Source: Spirosoma luteum DSM 19990 | GTDB lineage: Bacteria; Bacteroidota; Bacteroidia; Cytophagales; Spirosomataceae | Length of the DNA: 64,000 nt | Assembly (NCBI RefSeq): GCF_000374065.1 | Contig: NZ_KB893248.1 | Location: 1 to 64,000, forward strand | Direction: 5' to 3' | Shown here: positions 15,140 through 25,154 of the stretch, in pieces | Position numbering within the stretch: position 1 is the first letter of the stretch | Layout of the letters: every line of letters begins with the position of its first letter | Translations under genes and position numbers: made by a program | The notes under the pieces: generated by a model | The model's input: only the letters and a program-made list of their open reading frames with translations | What the model was told of the DNA's origin: nothing | Database searches by the model: none

Positions 15140-17161
15140 ATGAACTTCAAATTAACCTCAGAATTTCAGCCAACCGGCGATCAGCCGAAGGCTATTGAAC
15201 AACTGGTAAAGGGTACCAATCAGGGTGAACAGTCCCAGGTTCTACTCGGCGTAACGGGATCAGGTAAGACGTACACCATCGCTAACCTGATTGCGCAGAC
15301 TAACCGCCCAACGCTGGTAGTCAGCCATAATAAAACGCTGGCAGCCCAGCTTTACGGCGAATTTAAGCAGTTCTTTCCCGAAAACGCCGTCGAATTCTTT
15401 ATCTCCTATTACGACTATTACCAGCCCGAAGCATACATCGCTACCACCGGTACCTACATTGAGAAAGACCTGGCTATCAACGAAGAAATTGATAAACTGC
15501 GACTGGCCGCTACGTCGGCCCTCATGAGTGGTCGGCGGGATGTAATTGTGGTGGCCTCCGTATCCTGCATTTACGGCATGGGTAACCCCGAAGAATTCAA
15601 GCGGAATGTGGTTCGGATTGGGGTGGGGGAGCGGATGAGCCGCAATCAGTTTCTGCATCAGCTGGTCAGCATTCTTTACAGCCGGACAGAAGGTGATTTT
15701 GAGCGGGGTAACTTCCGGGTAAAAGGAGATACCGTGGATCTGTACGTGGCCTACGCCGACTTTGCTTACCGGGTCATTTTCTTTGGCGATGAAATTGAAA
15801 CGATTCAGCGCATCGACCCCGGCACAGGCCGAAAACTGTCGGACGAAACCATGGTGACTATTTTCCCGGCCACCCTATTTGTTACGGGCCGCGATACGCT
15901 GAACGGGGCTATTCATCAAATTCAGGATGATATGGTGTCACAGGTACGGTATTTCGAATCGGAGTTTCGGGAAATGGAAGCAACCCGCATTCAGGAGCGT
16001 ACCGAATTCGACCTCGAAATGATGCGTGAACTGGGATACTGTTCCGGCATTGAAAACTACTCGCGGTACTTCGATAAGCGGAAACCTGGGCAGCGACCCT
16101 TCTGCCTGCTCGATTACTTCCCGGATGATTATCTGATGGTTATCGACGAGAGCCACGCAACCATCCCGCAAATCCGGGCTATGTGGGGGGGCGACCGCTC
16201 ACGGAAAACGGCACTGGTCGATTACGGTTTCCGGTTGCCCAGCGCGATGGATAACCGTCCGCTCACCTTCCAGGAATTCGAGGATTTATCGGGCCAGACA
16301 ATTTACGTGTCGGCTACCCCGTCGGACTACGAGCTGCGGAAGAGCGAAGGCGTTGTGGTAGAACAGATTATCCGCCCAACCGGCCTACTGGACCCCGAAA
16401 TCGACGTTCGGCCAAGTTTGAACCAGATCGATGATTTGCTCGACTCCATTGAAAGCCGGGTCAAACAGAAAGAGCGGGTACTGGTCACTACACTCACCAA
16501 ACGGATGGCCGAAGAACTTACCAAGTACCTGGACCGGGTGGGTATCAAAACTCGCTACATTCACTCCGAAGTGAAAACGCTGGACCGGGTTGAGATTCTG
16601 CGCGACCTGCGTCTGGGTAATTTCGATGTGCTGGTGGGGGTCAACCTGTTGCGTGAAGGACTCGACCTGCCCGAAGTGTCGCTCGTGGCGATTATGGATG
16701 CGGATAAAGAGGGTTTCCTGCGCGACATTCGGTCCCTGATTCAGACCATAGGACGTGCCGCCCGGAATGCCAACGGCAAGGTAATCATGTACGCCGACCG
16801 GATTACCGGCTCGATGCAGAAAGCCATTGACGAAACCAACCGTCGGCGGGCTATCCAGATGGCCTACAATACTGAGAATGGAATAACGCCTACAACGGTA
16901 CTGAAATCGCGGGAATCTATCATGGGGCAAACCAAAGTGGCCGACTCGAAGGTAAAACACTTCTACGTGGAGCCGGAGGAAATCCGCATTGCTGCCGATC
17001 CGGTCGTTCAGTACATGGGCAAGGGCGATCTGGAGAAAGTAATCAACGAAACACAATCAAAAATGGAGCGGGCCGCCAAAGACCTCGACTTTCTGGAAGC
17101 CGCCCGTTACCGGGATGAACTATTCCAGTTGAGGGATAAGCTGAAAAAAGAAACGGCCTGA
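15140..17161 (+). CDS. uvrB: Excinuclease ABC subunit B
   Basis: The 673-residue helicase-like protein takes over damaged DNA from UvrA and recruits UvrC in nucleotide excision repair. It has the N-terminal Q motif region, Walker A GVTGSGKTYTIA (about 38-49), the beta-hairpin region (YYDYYQPEAYI), the DEAD-like DESHATIPQ (about 337-345), helicase motifs V and VI (LREGLDLPEVSL, QTIGRAARN) and a C-terminal UVR domain (about 635-670) that contacts UvrC. The length is standard. It is a single-gene unit, ended by a very long hairpin. Confidence 0.97.
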   Translation: MNFKLTSEFQPTGDQPKAIEQLVKGTNQGEQSQVLLGVTGSGKTYTIANLIAQTNRPTLVVSHNKTLAAQLYGEFKQFFPENAVEFFISYYDYYQPEAYIATTGTYIEKDLAINEEIDKLRLAATSALMSGRRDVIVVASVSCIYGMGNPEEFKRNVVRIGVGERMSRNQFLHQLVSILYSRTEGDFERGNFRVKGDTVDLYVAYADFAYRVIFFGDEIETIQRIDPGTGRKLSDETMVTIFPATLFVTGRDTLNGAIHQIQDDMVSQVRYFESEFREMEATRIQERTEFDLEMMRELGYCSGIENYSRYFDKRKPGQRPFCLLDYFPDDYLMVIDESHATIPQIRAMWGGDRSRKTALVDYGFRLPSAMDNRPLTFQEFEDLSGQTIYVSATPSDYELRKSEGVVVEQIIRPTGLLDPEIDVRPSLNQIDDLLDSIESRVKQKERVLVTTLTKRMAEELTKYLDRVGIKTRYIHSEVKTLDRVEILRDLRLGNFDVLVGVNLLREGLDLPEVSLVAIMDADKEGFLRDIRSLIQTIGRAARNANGKVIMYADRITGSMQKAIDETNRRRAIQMAYNTENGITPTTVLKSRESIMGQTKVADSKVKHFYVEPEEIRIAADPVVQYMGKGDLEKVINETQSKMERAAKDLDFLEAARYRDELFQLRDKLKKETA

Positions 17162-17184
17162 GTTTTGTACCAGACAGACTGATT

Positions 17185-17248
17185 GCTATATAACGAACAA
17201 CGCGGCATGGGCAATTTAATGCTCATGCCGCGTTGTTCGTTATATAGC
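17185..17248. terminator. Long bidirectional hairpin between uvrB and the SusD gene
   Basis: A perfect 25-bp stem (17185-17209 with 17224-17248), extendable by three more pairs with one wobble. It lies 23 bases after uvrB and only six bases after the convergent SusD gene's stop at 17254. The outer part is AT-rich, so it can act as a terminator in both directions. Confidence 0.8.
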
Positions 17249-17253
17249 CGACG

Positions 17254-18687
17254 TTAATACCCGGGATTTTGCTTGATCTTGGTCGCGTTAATGTCTATCT
17301 GGCTTTGGGGAATGGGGAAAATAAGGTTGTTTTCGGTGAGAGCAGTTTTGATGCCGATGGCTGTGGCTTTGGCCTGCAAAACGGGCAGCGCTCTTCCCGT
17401 GCGGACAAGGTCAAACCAGCGGTGGCCTTCAAATGCCAGTTCCACCCGCCGTTCCTGCTCAATGGCCAGGCGAAGGTCTGCTTGTGTTGTACTGGTTTTA
17501 TCCGTCAACCCCACCCGCTTCCGAACCTGATTAAGGTACGGTAACGCTTCGGTTGGTTTGCCCGTTTCGTTCAGGGCTTCGGCATACATCAACAGTACAT
17601 CGGCGTAGCGCAGCACATACCAGTTATCACCCGAATCTCCATTGACAACTGGTGGATCGGCGTACTTTTTGATGTAGAAATAATCGATTTTTGCCCCGCT
17701 ACTATTCACGTAACTCGTAGCCAGCGATACGTTTTTGCGGGGGTCATTTGCTTCGTAGCTGTTGGCCAAGTCGGGGGTAGGGCGATTGTTGCCACCACCG
17801 CCAAAGGCAATAACGGCATTCCCGGAGTTTTCGGGGGCATAGGTGTTGGCAAAGCTACTTCCCTCCCCAATATTCCCTTTCTTGTACTGAACTTCAAATA
17901 CCGACTCTTTGCTGTTCTTGTTGGCAGCTACGAACAAATCGGCGTAGTTTGGTAACAGCGCATAAATCCCCAGGTCAATTACTTCCTTCAGTTTCGCAGC
18001 GGCATCGGCATAACGCTTCTGGGTTAAGTATACCTTGCCCAGCAAACTTTTGGCGGCACCACTCGTAGCGCGACCAACTTCAGCAACGCCATAGCTAGTG
18101 GGCAGAGCCGCTTCTGCCTCGCTTAAATCCTTGATAATTTGGGCATACACATCAGCAACCGGCGCCCGGCCATACTCATACCCCTGTAATGGGTCCGTGA
18201 TTTCGGTAAGCACCAGGGGCACATCACCAAATACCCGTACCAGGTTGAAATACATTAGTGCCCGTAAAAATTTAGCTTCACCCACAATACGTTTTTTCAG
18301 GGTTTCGTCCATCGTGATACCCGCAATGCGATCCACAACGGTATTGCAGCGATAGATACCCCGGTAGCCATCACTCCACCGGGCCAGAATGAATGGATTT
18401 GTTGTACGGACGTAGAATTTATCAAACTCGTCCTGGTCCGTCACCGACCCCGACAAGACAGGCGTGGTATCGTCGGAGGGGATTTCAGCTACCACGTAGA
18501 GCTGCCCGTATTGCCCGCCGAATTGTAACGCACCATAGGCTCCATTCAGGGCTGTCAGAATATCCGACTGAGTCTGGTAATAGGAAGACGTATTGACGGC
18601 CGAAACGGGGGCCAGGTTCAGAAATTTCTCTTTGCAGGCAGTCAGGGTTAGCGCCAGGAGGCCAGCCAGTATATACGTTGTTTTCAT
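17254..18687 (-). CDS. SusD/RagB-family nutrient-binding lipoprotein
   Basis: The 477-residue surface lipoprotein forms the lid over its SusC partner and binds the ligand before uptake. The signal ends in the lipobox LTLTAC. The N-terminal SusD-like domain (about 25-220, KEKFLNLAPVSAVNTSSYYQ) contains tetratricopeptide-like helices, and the RagB C-terminal domain carries DNWYVLRYADVLLMYAEALNE and LAFEGHRWFDLVRTG, both diagnostic. It lies 19 bases downstream of the SusC gene in the same operon. The ligand cannot be inferred; no glycoside hydrolase is adjacent. Confidence 0.95.
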   Translation of the reverse strand: MKTTYILAGLLALTLTACKEKFLNLAPVSAVNTSSYYQTQSDILTALNGAYGALQFGGQYGQLYVVAEIPSDDTTPVLSGSVTDQDEFDKFYVRTTNPFILARWSDGYRGIYRCNTVVDRIAGITMDETLKKRIVGEAKFLRALMYFNLVRVFGDVPLVLTEITDPLQGYEYGRAPVADVYAQIIKDLSEAEAALPTSYGVAEVGRATSGAAKSLLGKVYLTQKRYADAAAKLKEVIDLGIYALLPNYADLFVAANKNSKESVFEVQYKKGNIGEGSSFANTYAPENSGNAVIAFGGGGNNRPTPDLANSYEANDPRKNVSLATSYVNSSGAKIDYFYIKKYADPPVVNGDSGDNWYVLRYADVLLMYAEALNETGKPTEALPYLNQVRKRVGLTDKTSTTQADLRLAIEQERRVELAFEGHRWFDLVRTGRALPVLQAKATAIGIKTALTENNLIFPIPQSQIDINATKIKQNPGY

Positions 18688-18706
18688 GACAAGTCAGGGA
18701 AGAAGG

Positions 18707-21700
18707 TTAAAAGCCCAGGTTTAAACCAATGGTGTACGTGCGTGCCAGCGGATAAGAGCCATAATCGACGCCACCCGTCAGGGGGCCTTCGTAGCCGCTC
18801 ACTTCCGGGTTATAGGCTAAATACTTGGAAAAAGTGACCGCGTTCTGCACCCCGGCATACACCCGTAACGACTGTACTTTAATCTTTTGCATAACGGTAC
18901 GCGGTACATTATAGCCCAGCGTTATGTTTCGGATTCGGAAATAGGAAGCACTCTCCACCCAGCGGCTGGATACCTGATTGTTGTTGCCCGTACTGCGGGT
19001 GTTGGCACGTGGCGTTTTGCCATCGCCAGGGTCCTGCGCCGAACGCCAGCGATTTAGTACCGTCGTCAGTGCGTTGGCATTACCCTCCAGGTTTTCGTAG
19101 AACCGGCGGGATAAATTCAGGATTTGTCCGCCCTGAACGCCCTGCGCTACAATCCCCAGATCGAAGCCTTTGACTGAAAACGAGTTAGTGATACCGTAGA
19201 TAAAGTCGGGCTGATTGTTGCCAATGGTGGTCCGGTCGTCGGCGGTTATTTTATTATCTCCATTCACATCCGCAAATTTTACATCACCGGGGCGACTATC
19301 AGCAAAGTGTGGATAGCCGTCAAGATCAGCCTGATCCTGGAAAATACCCAGTTGCTGGTAACCGAAGAAACTACCTAATGGCTGACCAATAATGGTAATA
19401 TTGGTTTCGCCCACGCCCGTACCGCTGCGGATGGGGTCGCCCGTGGGTCCCAGAGCCAGCACCTTATTTCGGTTGAAGGATAGGTTAAGATCGGTTGTCC
19501 AGCTAAAGCTGCCCGCTCCTGCTCCGTTGATGTTACGGGTCGACAGCGAAAATTCCATCCCTTTGTTTTCGACCTGTCCAATGTTTCGAACCGCCGTTGA
19601 GAAACCCGTCAGCGTAGGTACCTGCACGGAAAGCAGTAAATCGGTGGTGATACGTTTGTAATAATCTACCGTGAACAGGATGCGGTTTTGAAATACGCCC
19701 ATATCCAGGCCAACGTCGGTTTGGCGGCTTCGTTCCCAACCCAACTTATCGTTTGCGATAGCACTGGTTGCCAGCCCGTTCGCCAGGTTATTGCCTAATA
19801 GGTAGTTGTCTTTGCTAAGCACACCAATGGCCGGGTAATTACTGCTGAAGGCATTATTACCCGCCAGACCGTAGCTGGCCCGCAGCTTGAGTTCCGAAAA
19901 CACGGGTAGCGTTTTCATAAATGGCTCTTCGATGATACGCCAGCCGATGGAGGCTGAAGGAAATGTGCCGTAGCGACTTACGGCCCCAAATCGGGATGAG
20001 CCATCGCGCCGAACCGATGCATTGAACAGATAACGATCCTTTAAACTGTAGGTAACCCGGGCAAAATAGGAGGCCAGCGACCATTGATCCTGATAGGATG
20101 TTCCACCGATAATAGTACCCGCATTAACCGTTCTCACAATGTCGTTTGGAAAGTTGTTGGCATTCACCCGACTCTCCTGGAAATCATTACGCTGCGATTC
20201 CAAACCGACCAGTGCTTCCAGGTGATGCGTAGTATTCAGGTCGAGTGTGTAGCTGAGGGTATGGTTGGTGACCCAGTTGATATTCTGCGATGTGTAAGCC
20301 GAGCCGGTGCTGACGTTTGGCGGCAGTAACTGGTTTAGGGGTAAAGCCGATGTCTGATACTGATTCTGGCGCAGGTAGTTCAGGTCGCCCCCAATTGTAC
20401 CCCGGTAACGCAGACTTTTCCAGATTGACAGTTCGGCGTAGGCATTACCCAGCAGGCGCAGCTGCGTTACTTTGTTGTCTACTTCGGTAATATTGGCCAG
20501 TGGGTTGGTAATACCGGGCCAGTCGTAGGGAGCGGCATAAAAAGCCTGGGAATTGTAGGTAACCCCATCGGCCTGATAAACCGGGATGAACGGGGGTAAA
20601 GACAGGGCGGCATTGATTACGCCGTTACCCGCCCAGTGCCCATCGGAGTTAACCCGGTTTTCCGACATGAAGGAGGGGCTAAAACTTACTCCTACTTTGA
20701 GTTTGGCCGATAGTTGAGCGTCGATATTGGAGCGTACCGTGTAGCGGTCTATTCCCGACTGTTTGATGACACCGTCCTGTTTGAGGTAGTTTCCGGAAAT
20801 GAAATACTGTACTTTCTCGGTACCGCCCCCGGCCGATAACTGATAGTTGCTGATTGGAGCCCGCTGAAAAATCAGATCCTGGTAATCATACGTCGTTAAA
20901 CTGGCTGGATCGTCGAAATTAACCCCCGTAAACTCGCCCCGTGGATAGCGGTAACGCTGCCCCGAAGCCCGAACCGAATTCGGGTCACTCAACGATGCCC
21001 CCGGAACCCGGTCCAGATAGGCGGTATTGAAGGCTTCTTTCGAGAAGTCGGCAAACTGCTGGGCATTCAGCATAGCCATTTTTTTGCTGACTTCCTGAAC
21101 ACCGGTGTAAAAGTCAAAGTTGATGCGGCTCTGCCCTGACTTGCCTCGCTTTGTTGTAATCATCACAACGCCATTTGACCCCCGCGACCCGTAGATGGCT
21201 GTGGCCGAAGCGTCTTTCAGTACATCGATTTTCTCGATGTCGTTCGGGTTAATCTGATTCAACCCGCCCGCATTGGTCGTCGTACCTGAATTTAACGGCT
21301 GGCCATCAACAACAATCAACGGTCCATTTCCTGCACTGATAGACCCCAAACCCCGCACTTTTATGGAAGGGGCATTGCCGGGGGCTCCCGTGTTCTGCTG
21401 TATTAAAACACCCGGCATACGGCCCGTAAGACCCTCCACTACATTGGTAACGGGTTGGTCTTTGATGGTCTGGGTTTGTATGGAAGCCACCGATCCGGTT
21501 AACTCACGTCGGTTTTGGGTACCATACCCAACCACCACAATTTCATTCAGGGTTTTATCATCGGTGGCCATCGTTACGTTCACCGTGTTTCTGGTGCCTA
21601 CCACTATTTCCTGAGTAGCATAGCCAATGAAGGAGAAAACCAGTGTCAATGTATTCGTAGCATTCTGCTCGGGCACCGTAACCCGAAAATTACCATCGGT

Positions 21701-22279
21701 ATCCGTTGTGGTGCCCCGACTCGTTCCCTTCACCACTACACTTACACCAGGTAGTCCACCACCCGTGGTTCCATCAGTTACCCGGCCATTTATCGTCTGA
21801 TCGGCAGCAACAGGGCTCAGTTCTTTCGTTTTAAGCTGGATTAACTGAGCAGACTCTGGTTGTTCTTTAGGGAGTATGGCAGGCGTAGACAGGCGATTTA
21901 TATCATCAGCCAATGGCATATTTCTGGTCCTGGTATCGGCCAGGACGGCATAAACTCCGTTTCTTATTTTTGTGAATTGAAGCCCCTTCGGTTTCAGCAG
22001 ACTGGTCAGGTTTTTTTCCAGCGGGGCCGCAGTATCAATCATGTCGGACTCAACCAGGTGATCGTCAATCAGGCGGTCCTCAAACAGAATATCAACCTTG
22101 TAGCGCGTCTTGAACTGATTCAGTACATCACGCAGCGACAGTGCCTGAGGCTGTGCGGCCTGATGCGTTATTCGGGGAAAGGGACTGGCTTTTGCCACAA
22201 ATTGTGCCAGTCCGGGGTGGCCTGCCGCTACCAGCGAACAAACCAGCAAGGCGAAAAATAGGCGTAGAGTGTACAGCAT
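18707..22279 (-). CDS. SusC/RagA-family TonB-linked outer-membrane transporter with STN domain
   Basis: A TonB-dependent channel of about 1190 residues from the ATG at 22277-22279; the frame extends to 22345 but would overlap the FecR gene. After the signal peptide comes a secretin/TonB N-terminal (STN) domain (about 45-115, LRDVLNQFKTRYKVDILFED), which talks to the FecR anti-sigma factor. Next come a carboxypeptidase-D-like domain (INGRVTDGTTGGGLPGVSV), the plug with the family signature IVVVGYGTQNRRELTGSVAS and KDASATAIYGSRGSNGVV, and a long beta barrel. It imports a nutrient together with SusD, powered by TonB. The STN domain plus upstream FecR and sigma genes show trans-envelope signalling. 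Confidence 0.95.
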   Translation of the reverse strand: MLYTLRLFFALLVCSLVAAGHPGLAQFVAKASPFPRITHQAAQPQALSLRDVLNQFKTRYKVDILFEDRLIDDHLVESDMIDTAAPLEKNLTSLLKPKGLQFTKIRNGVYAVLADTRTRNMPLADDINRLSTPAILPKEQPESAQLIQLKTKELSPVAADQTINGRVTDGTTGGGLPGVSVVVKGTSRGTTTDTDGNFRVTVPEQNATNTLTLVFSFIGYATQEIVVGTRNTVNVTMATDDKTLNEIVVVGYGTQNRRELTGSVASIQTQTIKDQPVTNVVEGLTGRMPGVLIQQNTGAPGNAPSIKVRGLGSISAGNGPLIVVDGQPLNSGTTTNAGGLNQINPNDIEKIDVLKDASATAIYGSRGSNGVVMITTKRGKSGQSRINFDFYTGVQEVSKKMAMLNAQQFADFSKEAFNTAYLDRVPGASLSDPNSVRASGQRYRYPRGEFTGVNFDDPASLTTYDYQDLIFQRAPISNYQLSAGGGTEKVQYFISGNYLKQDGVIKQSGIDRYTVRSNIDAQLSAKLKVGVSFSPSFMSENRVNSDGHWAGNGVINAALSLPPFIPVYQADGVTYNSQAFYAAPYDWPGITNPLANITEVDNKVTQLRLLGNAYAELSIWKSLRYRGTIGGDLNYLRQNQYQTSALPLNQLLPPNVSTGSAYTSQNINWVTNHTLSYTLDLNTTHHLEALVGLESQRNDFQESRVNANNFPNDIVRTVNAGTIIGGTSYQDQWSLASYFARVTYSLKDRYLFNASVRRDGSSRFGAVSRYGTFPSASIGWRIIEEPFMKTLPVFSELKLRASYGLAGNNAFSSNYPAIGVLSKDNYLLGNNLANGLATSAIANDKLGWERSRQTDVGLDMGVFQNRILFTVDYYKRITTDLLLSVQVPTLTGFSTAVRNIGQVENKGMEFSLSTRNINGAGAGSFSWTTDLNLSFNRNKVLALGPTGDPIRSGTGVGETNITIIGQPLGSFFGYQQLGIFQDQADLDGYPHFADSRPGDVKFADVNGDNKITADDRTTIGNNQPDFIYGITNSFSVKGFDLGIVAQGVQGGQILNLSRRFYENLEGNANALTTVLNRWRSAQDPGDGKTPRANTRSTGNNNQVSSRWVESASYFRIRNITLGYNVPRTVMQKIKVQSLRVYAGVQNAVTFSKYLAYNPEVSGYEGPLTGGVDYGSYPLARTYTIGLNLGF

Positions 22280-22307
22280 GTAATTGATTGGTTTTTGTGG
22301 TTGGGCA

Positions 22308-23342
22308 TTAATCAGTGAATGACACGTGGTTGTTATCGCGGGCATAGTTTATTTGTAGCAACTGGGCTATCAACTGTAATACTTCGTTCGCGTTTCGGGC
22401 GGTGAACGAGCCTGAAATAGTACGGTTGGCTAACTGTGGGTTTTTAATGACCACGGTCAACCCATAGTTTTCGCGGAGTATATCGGCAATTTCCCGAAGG
22501 GGAGTCAGCTCAAAACTAAAGCGGTGGTTTTTCCAGGATGCCATTGTTTCCGGATGGGGCGTTCGGGTCAGGGCCAGTTTACCCTGCTCGTTTAGTACGG
22601 CCAGATCGCCGGGGTGCATAAGCAGTGGTCGTTCATTTTTTTCGTGACTAGTTAATCGAATACTACCCGACCGGAGTGCTACCCTTGTGGCCCGCGCCCG
22701 ACTGAACACGGTAAACTGGGTTCCAAGCACGAGTATAGTCACCCCTTTGGGCGTCATCACGATAAAGGGCTGATGATTGGGCAAGTGCCGGATTGAAAAG
22801 TCGGCCTCGCCGACCAGTTCCACGGTTCTCAAACTTTGATAGGAAGCATCGGGGAGGAGCGTCCATTCCCCGAAGCCAAACCGCAGGAAGCGAAGCGATG
22901 AGTTGGCGTTGAGCACTATGGTCGAACCATCGGGTAAGGTCAGGCTCCGGGTCTCACCAAAACCTGTGCGAACGGTTTTATAAAACAGTGCATCGCGGAA
23001 CAGCCAACCGCAAACAGCCAGTGTCAGCAGTAAGGAAGCGGCTATAAGCCAGCTTCGGTTTATCCACTGCCTTACTATACCTGTTTCCCGGCGGTTTGGC
23101 TGTTGCTTTTCCATCTGAGGTCCGTCTGCCGAATTATTCATTCGCGACATCGTCTTCCCGTACGCGTACTGCCAATTGGCCGTTACCTGTAAACGGCTCA
23201 TTTCCCATTCGTGCAACCATTGGTAGTATAGGTCCCGATTACCGGCCCCATCCAGCCAGCTTTCAACGGACTTTTTCTGCAACGGGCTCACACGACCTGA
23301 GAAATAATCAAACAAAACTGCTTTGTTAACAATATCTTCCAT
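22308..23342 (-). CDS. FecR-family anti-sigma factor
   Basis: A 344-residue single-pass inner-membrane protein. The cytoplasmic N-terminus (about 1-90) has the helical sigma-binding region. One membrane helix (WLIAASLLLTLAVCGWLF, about 95-112) leads to the periplasmic FecR domain (TGFGETRSLTLPDGSTIVLN ...) and a C-terminal DUF4974-type domain (FELTPLREIADILRENYGL and SGSFTARNANEVLQLIAQLL). It holds the sigma factor until the transporter's STN domain signals substrate. It lies 18 bases after the sigma gene and 28 bases before the SusC gene. Confidence 0.95.
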   Translation of the reverse strand: MEDIVNKAVLFDYFSGRVSPLQKKSVESWLDGAGNRDLYYQWLHEWEMSRLQVTANWQYAYGKTMSRMNNSADGPQMEKQQPNRRETGIVRQWINRSWLIAASLLLTLAVCGWLFRDALFYKTVRTGFGETRSLTLPDGSTIVLNANSSLRFLRFGFGEWTLLPDASYQSLRTVELVGEADFSIRHLPNHQPFIVMTPKGVTILVLGTQFTVFSRARATRVALRSGSIRLTSHEKNERPLLMHPGDLAVLNEQGKLALTRTPHPETMASWKNHRFSFELTPLREIADILRENYGLTVVIKNPQLANRTISGSFTARNANEVLQLIAQLLQINYARDNNHVSFTD

Positions 23343-23360
23343 ATAGGGTGGTTGATTGTT

Positions 23361-24035
23361 TTACCCAGGCAGGGGATATAGGCCAGGAAAAACGACAAAA
23401 AGGATCGATACCGTCGCTAAAAAGACCCGGCGTAGTTGTAGAAGCGCACGCGCCATGTGTGCCTCTACGGTTTTGAGGGCCAAACCCAACTCGTTCGCTA
23501 TTTCCTGATTTTTTCGATTTTCGAACCGGCTCATTAGAAATATTCGCTGACATTGCGGAGGTAATTCGTGGATCACTTTTTCTACCCGCTGGAATAGTTC
23601 GTCGTATTCAATGAGGGTCTGGGGCGTTTCGTCCAGCCGACCATCGTCTACCTGATCGAGCGAGGAAACGGTACGGGTGCCTGTCAGTTCGTCGCGCAGG
23701 TAGTTGTGCGCCCGGTGTCGTACCGCTGCGTAGAGATAGGTTCGGTAGGTATGCTGAATCGCCGTGTAGGCGCCGGTTTTCCAGAGTTGATAAAAAACTT
23801 CACCTACTATGTCTTCGGCAACTTCCTGGGTATACACAAAGCGTACTGCATGACTGCAAAGGGGTAAATAGTACAATCGGAATAGTGACTCAAACCCTTT
23901 TTCGGGTGAATTGGCGAAGGCTGAGCGGATAAGATGCTCGTTGTCCACAACCAGCGTTGTCCGGTCATGTTCGTTAAGAGGCCGTATTAAGTCTCCTTGA
24001 TCAAACAGCGGTTGGTCTTGGGGTCCAGGTATCAT
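23361..24035 (-). CDS. ECF-type RNA polymerase sigma factor
   Basis: A 224-residue extracytoplasmic-function sigma factor of the Bacteroidota FecI-like group. Region 2 lies about 45-115 (FESLFRLYYLPLCSHAVRFV, DIVGEVFYQLWK) and region 4 about 150-205 (IHELPPQCQRIFLMSRFENR, NQEIANELGLALKTVEAHMA). It should direct RNA polymerase to this nutrient-uptake operon, and FecR next to it should inhibit it. The last about 20 residues are hydrophobic (FLATVSILFVVFPGLYPLPG), which is unusual for a sigma factor and could tether it to the membrane. Confidence 0.92.
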   Translation of the reverse strand: MIPGPQDQPLFDQGDLIRPLNEHDRTTLVVDNEHLIRSAFANSPEKGFESLFRLYYLPLCSHAVRFVYTQEVAEDIVGEVFYQLWKTGAYTAIQHTYRTYLYAAVRHRAHNYLRDELTGTRTVSSLDQVDDGRLDETPQTLIEYDELFQRVEKVIHELPPQCQRIFLMSRFENRKNQEIANELGLALKTVEAHMARALLQLRRVFLATVSILFVVFPGLYPLPG

Positions 24036-24172
24036 TTATTGGGCGGTCAGCTACTGGAATGACACGAATATACAGGATTACCCTTAGTCTGACCGGCAAT
24101 TTATTTTATAATAAATCCTGATTAGTTCATAGTTTTTACCCGGCGCTCATCATTGCGACAGCGTAGTAATGT

Positions 24173-24244
24173 GGCTACCGGTTTGAACGCAAAAAGCCGC
24201 CTTCGTACTCACGAAGGCGGCTTTTTGCGTTCAAACCGGTAGCC
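24173..24244. terminator. Very long perfect hairpin
   Basis: A 33-bp perfect stem (24173-24205 with 24212-24244), 34 bp if the T-A pair closing the loop is counted, with a four-base loop. It holds an inner terminator core (AAAAAGCCGCC ... with T run) that would work on either strand. It lies between the sigma gene's promoter region and the end of the TspO-like gene. Confidence 0.85.
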
Positions 24245-24292
24245 AAACGGGTCGGGTTAGAATACAGGTGTTTATCGTACCAGGTCGGTTTA

Positions 24293-25138
24293 CTAATCAT
24301 CAACTTCACTCACAAACTCACGAAACTTGCCTTTTGGGAGCCAATAGGCCAGCAAACCGGTATAGATGGCTGCCAGGCCCACTGCTGTCCAGCCAACAAC
24401 GGGTTGTTTTTTTACCTGTCGGGTGGCAATGCCCGAAAAGCCAGCCACAAAAGGAACCATATACCAGGGGTCGTTCAATTGTTTGGCAATGAGGTAACCA
24501 GCCCCCGCTGTAGCGCCCAGAATACCTGCAGCAATGGGGCCATCCCGCTCTTCGTCGGGTTGCCAGGCATTGAGCGTTAACACGGTGTTGGGCGTTCCTA
24601 CTACTGTAGCGGCTGTGAGCCAGCCAGTGTACAGGCTAACAGGAATCCGCAGGTATTTTTCAACGCCTGATACCTCCGTTTTTCCGATGCCCAGACTCTG
24701 ATGCAAGCCCAGCGCAGCCGGTAAGCTAAGTTTGGTGGTTATGTCCGAGATGACAATGCTTTGCGGATCATTTTGGGAGAAAAAACGTCCGAATACAGCG
24801 TTCAATGCCCAACTGGCCCACCACCACGGCATTGCTTTGCTATAACGCGGGTTGTCCTCTTCAGAAGGGAGTGCCTGATGAACCATGAGCGCGGTTAGCC
24901 CGGTATAGATGGTCGACCAGACAGTGGCAAAGGTCCAGCCTGCCGGTACAATCAGGTTCTTCTCGAACACCTTTTCGTACTCTACCGGAACATCATATTC
25001 ATAAGCCAGGCCACCTTTTTCGGATTTTTCGCGCTCATCGTTCTGCTGGCGTGACCGGTTGCTGGACACCGTTGTGTAAACGATACTACCAACGGCCAGC
25101 ACCGCCGTAGCGATTCGCCAAAATGATGAATTTTTCAT
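24293..25138 (-). CDS. TspO/MBR-like tryptophan-rich membrane protein
   Basis: A 281-residue membrane protein with an N-terminal anchor (FWRIATAVLAVGSIVYTTV) and about six further hydrophobic segments. The pattern PAGWTFATVWSTIYTGLTAL and the pair of tryptophan-rich helices (MPWWWASWALNAVFGRFF) resemble TspO/MBR sensory proteins, though it is longer than the usual 150-180 residues. TspO proteins bind tetrapyrroles and are stress-linked. It lies 16 bases downstream of the SDR gene, in the same orientation, and is probably co-transcribed. The assignment is by resemblance only. Confidence 0.6.
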   Translation of the reverse strand: MKNSSFWRIATAVLAVGSIVYTTVSSNRSRQQNDEREKSEKGGLAYEYDVPVEYEKVFEKNLIVPAGWTFATVWSTIYTGLTALMVHQALPSEEDNPRYSKAMPWWWASWALNAVFGRFFSQNDPQSIVISDITTKLSLPAALGLHQSLGIGKTEVSGVEKYLRIPVSLYTGWLTAATVVGTPNTVLTLNAWQPDEERDGPIAAGILGATAGAGYLIAKQLNDPWYMVPFVAGFSGIATRQVKKQPVVGWTAVGLAAIYTGLLAYWLPKGKFREFVSEVDD

Positions 25139-25154
25139 GATTTTGTCTAGTTCG

